NCBI GenBank assembly: GCA_964242035.1
Contig: CAXTCL010000124.1
Location: 1 to 11,252, forward strand
Length of the DNA stretch: 11,252 bases
Direction: 5' to 3'
DNA from: BOG-908 sp964242035
Lineage (GTDB): Bacteria; Pseudomonadota; Alphaproteobacteria; Acetobacterales; Acetobacteraceae
In this document: positions 6,722 through 11,252 of the stretch, piece by piece
Numbering within the stretch: the first letter of the stretch is position 1
Layout: every line of letters starts with the position of its first letter
Notes under the pieces: model-generated
The model's input: the letters and a program-made list of their open reading frames with translations, nothing else
What the model was told of the DNA's origin: nothing
The model's database searches: none
Made by a program: the position numbers and the translations under genes

Positions 6722-7603
6722 TCATACCCGCTGGTCCTGCTGGATAGAACGCAGGAGTGTCCTGACCACACGACCCTGTCGCATCCTATCGGCATCGACA
6801 TGCGGAGCGTAGATGAGACTGATGGTTCGCGTATAAGGGAAATCCGCCAGGCGGGGACGCACAACGCCCGGCTCCTCGAAGCAATCCGGCATCACAGTGA
6901 CGCCGAGGCCGCAACTCACATAGCAGAGCGCGCGGTTTTCACTCGTTGTCCGCGCGGAGAAGAAGGGACGCACACCGCGCGCGGTGAAATGCTGGCTGGT
7001 CTGGGCGAGAAGCTCGCAATGGCGCCGCACGATCATCTTCTCGCCGGCCAGTTCTTCGGCGGCGATCATGTCCCGCCCTGCCAGGACATGCTTGCTCGAC
7101 ATGGCCAGGCGATAGCCCTCCGCAAACAGGATGTCGTGGCGGGAGCGCTCTGCGTCATCGCGCACGATGGTCAGGGCAACGTCGATCCGGCCTCTGGAGA
7201 GCCGCTCCTGCAAGTCGCGTTCGCGTCCTTCGGAGATCTCGATGCGTTCGGCGGCACCGCCGGCGCGATGTTCCCGCAGGAATACTTCCAGCCAGCGCGA
7301 GGGTGTGGTCAGCAGCACGCCGAGGCGGATCGTGTCTGCTGCGGCCGCGCCGGCCACGACACGTTCGGCTGACAGGAACTCCGCTTCTATGCGCCGGGCG
7401 TGCGAGGCCAGGTCCGCGCCCGCGCTGGTCAGTTCCACCCGGCGGCTGGAGCGCAGGAAAAGCGGCTGTCCCAGCATCTTCTCCAGCTTGGCGATGCCGA
7501 CCGAAAGTGTGGGTTGCGACACATTGCAGGCGGCTGCTGCCTTGGAGAAGTTTCCCTGGTCGATGACCGAGAGGAAATAGCGGAGGTGGTAGCGGTCCAT
7601 CAT
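6722..7603 (-). CDS. LysR-type transcriptional regulator, divergent from the liu operon
   Basis: This 293-aa protein has the usual LysR-family length. Its N-terminal winged helix-turn-helix is clear: YHLRYFLSVIDQGNFSKAAA (5-24), then CNVSQPTLSVGIAKLE, LGQPLFLRSSRRVELT and SAG (to about 63). A linker helix and a substrate-binding-like domain follow (RLGVLLTTPS near 93-102, ISEGRERDLQERLSRGRIDVAL, and GLGVTVMPDCFEEPGVV toward the C-terminus). Two adjacent ATGs (7603 and 7600) are possible starts; neither has a visible Shine-Dalgarno sequence. It is transcribed away from isovaleryl-CoA dehydrogenase across a short gap, the classic arrangement for a LysR protein that represses itself and activates the divergent operon. 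The ligand is probably an acyl-CoA or pathway acid, but this cannot be read from sequence. The best-known liu regulators are MerR (LiuR) or TetR (LiuQ) types, so a LysR here is a variation. Confidence 0.93.
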   Translation of the reverse strand: MMDRYHLRYFLSVIDQGNFSKAAAACNVSQPTLSVGIAKLEKMLGQPLFLRSSRRVELTSAGADLASHARRIEAEFLSAERVVAGAAAADTIRLGVLLTTPSRWLEVFLREHRAGGAAERIEISEGRERDLQERLSRGRIDVALTIVRDDAERSRHDILFAEGYRLAMSSKHVLAGRDMIAAEELAGEKMIVRRHCELLAQTSQHFTARGVRPFFSARTTSENRALCYVSCGLGVTVMPDCFEEPGVVRPRLADFPYTRTISLIYAPHVDADRMRQGRVVRTLLRSIQQDQRV

Positions 7604-7617
7604 AGGTTTTTTCTATG
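7601..7617. promoter_or_regulatory. LysR-type operator, CATAG-N7-CTATG palindrome (T-N11-A)
   Basis: A perfect inverted repeat CATAG (7601-7605), GTTTTTT, CTATG (7613-7617) contains T7603-N11-A7615, the standard LysR-type binding pattern. It overlaps the upstream ATG of the LysR gene and lies about 80 bases before the liuA ATG, a usual position for a recognition site that also mediates autoregulation. The match is seen in the sequence; the binding is inferred. Confidence 0.6.
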
Positions 7618-7619
7618 TT

Positions 7620-7639
7620 ATTGTTCCGGCACTTTCAAT
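7620..7639. promoter_or_regulatory. Second weak inverted repeat, ATTG-N12-CAAT, possible activation subsite
   Basis: ATTG (7620-7623) and CAAT (7636-7639) flank twelve bases just downstream of the palindrome at 7601-7617, toward liuA. LysR regulators often contact a second, less conserved site at this side. The arms are only four bases, so chance is quite possible. I saw no convincing -35/-10 pair for either gene. Confidence 0.22.
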
Positions 7640-7685
7640 TTCTCAACGGTCGCTGAAGGGTCTATTCGGCAGCCAAGGACAGGGT

Positions 7686-7690
7686 GGAGG
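7686..7690 (+). promoter_or_regulatory. Shine-Dalgarno GGAGG that fixes the liuA start
   Basis: GGAGG lies five bases before the ATG at 7696. A GTG at 7684 is in frame but would place this sequence inside the coding region, so 7696 is the preferred start. Confidence 0.75.
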
Positions 7691-7695
7691 CAACT

Positions 7696-8865
7696 ATGGC
7701 GGAACTGGATTTTGCGCTCGGGGATATGGCGGACGCGATACGCGAGTCGACCCGTCGCTTCGCGTCCGACCGGATCGCGCCGGTGGCAGCCAAGGTGGAT
7801 GCAGAGGACTACTTCCCTCAGGAGCTCTGGCCGGAGATGGGGGCGCTCGGCCTGCACGGCATCACCGTAGGTGAGGAATATGGCGGCCTGGGCCTCGGCT
7901 ACCTGGAGCACGTGATTGCAGTAGAGGAGGTGAGCCGCGCCTCCGCGTCGGTCGGCTTGTCCTACGGTGCGCACTCCAATCTGTGCGTCAACCAGATAAG
8001 CCGCTGGGGGACGCCGGACCAGAAAGCGCGCTACCTGCCCAAGCTGGTGTCCGGTGAGCATGTCGGCAGTCTGGCGATGTCTGAGGCAGGCGCCGGATCG
8101 GACGTGGTCTCGATGAAGCTACGCGCGGACCGCGTGGACGGCGGCTACCGCCTGCGCGGCACCAAGTTCTGGATCACCAACGCGCCTTACGCCAACACGC
8201 TCGTGGTGTATGCCAAGACGGTGCCGGATGGCGGCTCGAAGGGAATTACAGCTTTCCTGATCGAAAAAGGATTTGCCGGGTTCTCGATCGGCCAGAAGAT
8301 CAAGAAGGTTGGTATGCGCGGTTCACCGACGGCCGAACTGGTGTTCGACGATTGCTTCGTGCCAGATGCTCAAATCATGGGGCCGCTGAATGGCGGCGTG
8401 CAGGTCCTGATGTCGGGGCTGGATTACGAGCGCGTGGTGCTGTCGGGCATCCAGCTCGGCATCATGCAGGCCTGCATCGATACCGTGTTGCCGTATTTGC
8501 GCGAGCGGCAGCAATTCGGCAAACCGATCGGCGCGTTCCAGCTCATGCAGGGCAAGGTGGCGGACATGTATGTGGCGCTCAATTCCGCCCGCGCCTACGT
8601 CTACGCGGTCGCACGCGCCTGCGATTCCGGCAAGACGACGCGCTTTGACGCAGCGGGCGCGATCCTGCTCGCTTCGGAAAATGCCGTGCGCGTCGCCGGC
8701 GAGGCGATACAGGCGCTGGGCGGCGCGGGTTACACCACCGACTGGCCGGTCGAGCGCTATTGGCGCGACGCGAAGCTGCTGGACATCGGCGCCGGCACCA
8801 ACGAGGTGCGGCGCATGCTAATCGGCCGCGAACTGATCGGTCACGACGCGCCGCGTGCGCAATGA
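7696..8865 (+). CDS. liuA: Isovaleryl-CoA dehydrogenase
   Basis: This 389-aa flavoprotein of the acyl-CoA dehydrogenase family oxidises isovaleryl-CoA to 3-methylcrotonyl-CoA, using FAD and passing electrons to ETF in leucine and isovalerate breakdown. It has LAMSEAGAGSDVVSMKL (126-142), KFWITNAPYANTLVVYAKT (157-175) and the C-terminal RQQFGKPIGAFQLMQGKVADM (271-291) and QALGGAGYTTDWPVERYWRDAK (339-360, key G342, G343, Y346). Two features point to the isovaleryl enzyme rather than short- or medium-chain types. The catalytic Glu sits in the helix motif MSGLDYERVVL (E245), and the usual C-terminal YEGT base is replaced by IGAGTNEVRR (364-373). It heads the operon behind GGAGG and the divergent LysR control region. 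Its stop overlaps the liuB ATG. Confidence 0.93.
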   Translation: MAELDFALGDMADAIRESTRRFASDRIAPVAAKVDAEDYFPQELWPEMGALGLHGITVGEEYGGLGLGYLEHVIAVEEVSRASASVGLSYGAHSNLCVNQISRWGTPDQKARYLPKLVSGEHVGSLAMSEAGAGSDVVSMKLRADRVDGGYRLRGTKFWITNAPYANTLVVYAKTVPDGGSKGITAFLIEKGFAGFSIGQKIKKVGMRGSPTAELVFDDCFVPDAQIMGPLNGGVQVLMSGLDYERVVLSGIQLGIMQACIDTVLPYLRERQQFGKPIGAFQLMQGKVADMYVALNSARAYVYAVARACDSGKTTRFDAAGAILLASENAVRVAGEAIQALGGAGYTTDWPVERYWRDAKLLDIGAGTNEVRRMLIGRELIGHDAPRAQ

Positions 8866-10457
8866 GCGCGCTTTCCACCCTCGTCGATACGGCGTCCGAC
8901 GGCTTCGCCGCCAACGCCGCGCATAACCGCGCGCTGGCCGTCGAACTGCGCCGCCGCGTGGCAGAGACCGCGCTTGGCGGCTCGGCACAGCACCGCGAGC
9001 GCCACGTGGCACGCGGCAAGCTGCTGCCGCGCGACCGTGTGCACCGGCTGCTCGACCCGGGATCGCCTTTCCTGGAGATCGGCCAGCTCGCAGCCAACGG
9101 CATGTACGGGGACGGTGCGCCTGGCGCCGGCGTGATCGCCGGTGTCGGCCGCGTGTCGGAACGCGAATGCCTGGTCCTGGCAAATGATCCCACGGTGAAG
9201 GGTGGCGCCTACTTCCCAATGACGGTGAAGAAGCATCTGCGCGCGCAGGAAATCGCGCGCGAGAACCGGCTGCCTTGCCTGTACCTCGTGGATTCGGGCG
9301 GCGCCAACCTGCCGCACCAGGCCGAGGTCTTTCCCGACCGCGAGCATTTCGGCCGCATATTCTACAACCAGGCGCAGATGTCGGCGGAAGGCATCCCGCA
9401 GATTGCCTGCGTGATGGGCAGTTGCACCGCGGGTGGCGCCTATGTGCCTGCGATGTCGGACGAGACGGTGATCGTGCGCAACCAGGGCACGATCTTCCTG
9501 GCGGGGCCACCGCTTGTAAAGGCGGCAACGGGCGAGGTGATTTCCGCCGAGGAACTTGGTGGCGCGGAGACGCATGGCCGCAAATCCGGCGTGGTGGATC
9601 ACGTGGCGGAAAACGACAGCCACGCTTTGCAGATCGTGCGCGGCATCGTGGCCACGTTGAACCGCGTCAAGACCGTTGACATCGATGTCGCTGCGCCGCG
9701 ACCGCCGCGTTTCGATCCGGCCGAGATCTACGGCATCGTGCCGCAGGATGTGCGCGCACCCTATGACGTGCACGAGGTGATCGCCCGGCTGGTCGATGCC
9801 TCTGAGCTGCACGCGTTCAAGCCGCTTTACGGCACCACGCTCGTGTGCGGCTTCGCCCGTATCTGGGGCATGCCGGTTGCCATACTCGCCAACAACGGGG
9901 TGCTGTTTTCGGAAAGCGCGCTGAAGGGGGCGCATTTCATCGAACTCGCCTGCCAGCGCCGCGTGCCTTTGCTGTTCCTGCAAAACATCTCGGGCTTCAT
10001 GGTGGGCGGAAAGTACGAGGCCGAAGGCATAGCCAAGAACGGCGCCAAGCTCGTCACCGCGGTCGCCACCGCCAGCGTACCGAAGATTACGGTGCTGATC
10101 GGCGGCAGTTTCGGGGCGGGCAATTACGGCATGTGCGGGCGCGCCTACCAACCGCGGTTCCTGTTCACCTGGCCGAACGCACGCATCTCTGTAATGGGCG
10201 GCGAGCAGGCGGCCGCCGTGCTGGCCACCGTGCATCGCGACGCGGAGAGCTGGACACCCGAACAGGCCGAAGCCTTCAAGGCGCCGATCCGGCAGACCTA
10301 TGAGAACGAGGGCAATCCGTATTACGCGACCGCCCGGCTTTGGGACGATGGGATTATCGATCCCTTGCAGACACGGGACGTGTTGGGCCTGGCGTTTTCC
10401 GCCGCGCTGAACGCGCCTATTCCGGAGCGCGCCCAGTTCGGCGTGTTTCGGATGTGA
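8862..10457 (+). CDS. liuB: Methylcrotonyl-CoA carboxylase, carboxyltransferase (beta) subunit
   Basis: This 531-aa protein starts at the ATG in the ATGA overlap with liuA (8862-8865); the length is normal for the family. It transfers the carboxyl group from biotin to 3-methylcrotonyl-CoA, giving 3-methylglutaconyl-CoA. Both crotonase-like carboxyltransferase halves are present: VDSGGANLPHQAEVFPDRE (143-161), FGRIFYNQAQMSAEGIPQIA (163-182), CTAGGAYVPAMSDE (188-201, oxyanion glycines) and KSGVVDH in the first; FLQNISGFMVGGKYEAEGIA (372-391) and GGSFGAGNYGMCGRAY (414-429) in the second. The GGANLPHQAEVF and QN-[IT]-GF-MVG motifs mark methylcrotonyl- or geranyl-CoA carboxylases rather than propionyl-CoA carboxylase. 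Geranyl-CoA carboxylase (atu) is the main alternative, but the neighbouring isovaleryl-CoA dehydrogenase favours MCC. The second half reads VGGKYEAEG where many homologues have VGR or VGK, a small local variation. It should complex with the biotin-carrying subunit encoded next. Confidence 0.92.
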   Translation: MSALSTLVDTASDGFAANAAHNRALAVELRRRVAETALGGSAQHRERHVARGKLLPRDRVHRLLDPGSPFLEIGQLAANGMYGDGAPGAGVIAGVGRVSERECLVLANDPTVKGGAYFPMTVKKHLRAQEIARENRLPCLYLVDSGGANLPHQAEVFPDREHFGRIFYNQAQMSAEGIPQIACVMGSCTAGGAYVPAMSDETVIVRNQGTIFLAGPPLVKAATGEVISAEELGGAETHGRKSGVVDHVAENDSHALQIVRGIVATLNRVKTVDIDVAAPRPPRFDPAEIYGIVPQDVRAPYDVHEVIARLVDASELHAFKPLYGTTLVCGFARIWGMPVAILANNGVLFSESALKGAHFIELACQRRVPLLFLQNISGFMVGGKYEAEGIAKNGAKLVTAVATASVPKITVLIGGSFGAGNYGMCGRAYQPRFLFTWPNARISVMGGEQAAAVLATVHRDAESWTPEQAEAFKAPIRQTYENEGNPYYATARLWDDGIIDPLQTRDVLGLAFSAALNAPIPERAQFGVFRM

Positions 10458-10472
10458 TGGAGGTGCGCGAAA

Positions 10473-10550
10473 GGCAAGGCAGGGCCTTCTTTTTTGCAAA
10501 AAAGAAGCAAAAAACTTTTGTCCGGCTGTCGCGGACTGGCCTGCCTTTGC
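10473..10550. repeat. Palindrome-rich intergenic repeat between liuB and liuD
   Basis: Outer arms GCAAGGCAGGGCC (10474-10486) and GGCCTGCCTTTGC (10538-10550) pair with one-base bulges. Inside are a perfect 22-bp palindrome (10486-10507, CTTCTTTTTT-GC-AAAAAAGAAG), a short CAAAA-aac-TTTTG inverted repeat (10508-10520) and a GTCCG-N7-CGGAC hairpin (10520-10536). The whole could fold as a multi-arm structure. It has no coding potential of its own and resembles dispersed intergenic repeats of proteobacteria. Neither arm is followed by a proper U-tract, so it is not a standard terminator, though it could attenuate or process the liu message. Confidence 0.65.
10486..10507. repeat. Perfect 22-bp palindrome inside the liuB-liuD element
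   Basis: CTTCTTTTTT (10486-10495), GC, AAAAAAGAAG (10498-10507) is fully self-complementary and strikingly AT-rich against the GC-rich background. It could be the core of a dispersed repeat, a protein binding site or an RNA hairpin; no function is assigned. Confidence 0.75.
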
Positions 10551-10575
10551 TTTCTCCGAGACGGAGCCTCATGCG

Positions 10576-11252
10576 ATGATCGACAGCCTGCTGATCGCCA
10601 ATCGCGGCGAGATCGCGCGACGTATCATGCGCACAGCGCACCGGCTGGGCGTGCGCACTGTCGCAGTCCACTCCGACGTCGATGCTGCCATGCCTTTCGT
10701 GCGCGAGGCTGATGTCGCGGTGTGCATCGGCACTGCGCCAGCACGTGACTCCTATTTGCGGCAAGACCGAATCCTGGAAGCAGCGCGAGTGACAGGTGCA
10801 CAGGCGATCCATCCGGGATACGGCTTCCTCTCCGAGAACGCCGAATTCGCCGAAGCGGTGATCGACGCCGGGCTGGTGTGGGTGGGTGCGCCGCCAGCCA
10901 GCATAAGGGCGATGGGGCTGAAAGATGCCGCAAAGTCCAGGATGATCGCCGCCGGCGTGCCCGTCACGCCAGGCTATCTGGGCGAGGATCAGGCGCCCGG
11001 CCGATTGCAAGGCGAAGCCGACGCCATCGGCTACCCCGTGCTGATCAAGGCAGTGGCGGGCGGCGGCGGCAAGGGCATGCGTCGCGTGGACGAGGCAGGC
11101 TCGTTCGCCGAGCTGTTGCAGAGCTGCAAGCGCGAGGCGGCCGCCTCGTTCGGCGACGATCATGTGCTGATCGAGAAATATATTCTCTCGCCGCGCCACA
11201 TCGAGGTGCAGGTGTTCGGCGACACGTACGGCAACGTGGTGCATCTGTTCGA
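10576..11252 (+). CDS. liuD: Methylcrotonyl-CoA carboxylase, biotin-carboxylase (alpha) subunit, N-terminal part
   Basis: The frame is open from ATG 10576 to the window end (225 complete codons plus two bases), so only the first third of a roughly 650-670-aa family protein is present. GGAG at 10563-10566 precedes it by nine bases; an ATG at 10571 is in another frame and stops at once. The protein is the ATP-dependent biotin carboxylase, which charges biotin with bicarbonate for liuB. Visible motifs are LLIANRGEIARRI (5-17), IHPGYGFLSENAEFAEA (78-94), MGLKDAAK with K117 in the ATP/bicarbonate region, YPVLIKAVAGGGGKGMR (153-169, K158 and the glycine-rich ATP-grasp loop) and RHIEVQVFGD (207-216). 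The biotin carboxyl carrier domain lies beyond the window. AccC, propionyl-CoA or geranyl-CoA carboxylase alpha would look similar here; the assignment to liuD rests mainly on the adjoining liuA and liuB. Confidence 0.88.
   Translation, partial: MIDSLLIANRGEIARRIMRTAHRLGVRTVAVHSDVDAAMPFVREADVAVCIGTAPARDSYLRQDRILEAARVTGAQAIHPGYGFLSENAEFAEAVIDAGLVWVGAPPASIRAMGLKDAAKSRMIAAGVPVTPGYLGEDQAPGRLQGEADAIGYPVLIKAVAGGGGKGMRRVDEAGSFAELLQSCKREAAASFGDDHVLIEKYILSPRHIEVQVFGDTYGNVVHLF

Noticed and set aside
6616..6864. Small antisense open frame across the inverted-repeat element and LysR 3' end
   Set aside because: It overlaps the end of the LysR gene in another frame and translates repeat sequence.
7604..7695. 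Classical -35/-10 promoters for LysR and liuA
   Set aside because: I found only poorly spaced candidates (for example TTGAGA and TAACAT about 20 bases apart on the - strand), not enough to annotate.
8841..10499. Antisense open frame (552 codons) opposite liuB
   Set aside because: Opposite a clearly recognisable carboxyltransferase; no domain features, typical high-GC artefact.
10340..10579. Small + strand frame running through the palindrome (FFAKKKQK-type product)
   Set aside because: It overlaps the liuB end out of frame and consists of translated repeat; no ribosome binding site.
10417..11244. Antisense open frame (275 codons) opposite liuD and the repeat
   Set aside because: It runs through the palindromic intergenic element and the biotin carboxylase coding strand; no family resemblance.

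Overview
The window is protein-coding, high-GC bacterial DNA. Codon use, 4-base ATGA overlaps and the gene families suggest a proteobacterium with versatile acyl-CoA catabolism. A gammaproteobacterium is plausible, but the sequence alone does not fix the genus. I see no tRNA, rRNA, CRISPR array, integrase or transposase. There is no gene-free stretch longer than about 170 bases.

Left block (1-6550, all + strand, tightly packed). In order: the C-terminal part of an AMP-forming acyl-CoA synthetase cut by the window edge; a 498-aa thiolase-like protein with an extra C-terminal domain, in which the canonical nucleophilic Cys and GHP His look replaced; a 278-aa HTD2/mesaconyl-CoA-hydratase-like hot-dog hydratase; a 380-aa double hot-dog (FAS1-like dehydratase/MaoC) protein; a possible 31-codon micro-ORF; and a 763-aa hydantoinase-B-type carboxylase subunit whose C-terminus looks like a fused acetone-carboxylase gamma zinc domain. 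The first three genes overlap and the rest are closely spaced, so this is probably one operon. Taken together they read as a CoA-thioester pathway: activation, hydration, C-C cleavage, and ketone carboxylation. The substrate is unknown, and no hydantoinase-A (ATPase) partner is visible.

Middle (6551-7695). An intergenic inverted-repeat element (6566-6666) with a strong inner hairpin separates the left operon from a convergent LysR-type regulator (7603 to 6722, - strand). Between the regulator and the next operon is a short divergent control region. It contains a perfect CATAG-N7-CTATG palindrome with the LysR T-N11-A pattern, overlapping the regulator's own start codon.

Right block (7696-11252, + strand) is a leucine/isovalerate utilisation (liu) operon: isovaleryl-CoA dehydrogenase (liuA), the carboxyltransferase subunit of methylcrotonyl-CoA carboxylase (liuB, ATGA overlap) and the N-terminal part of its biotin-carboxylase subunit (liuD, cut by the window end). 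The 3-methylglutaconyl-CoA hydratase gene (liuC), often found between liuB and liuD, is absent there. A 118-base gap with a palindrome-rich repeat lies in its place.

The most interesting feature is the left operon. A Cys-less thiolase-like protein with two hot-dog hydratases recalls the hydratase/retro-aldolase systems of steroid side-chain degradation. Here it sits next to a carboxylase subunit of the acetone/acetophenone carboxylase class, which could capture a ketone released by such a cleavage. That reading is inference.
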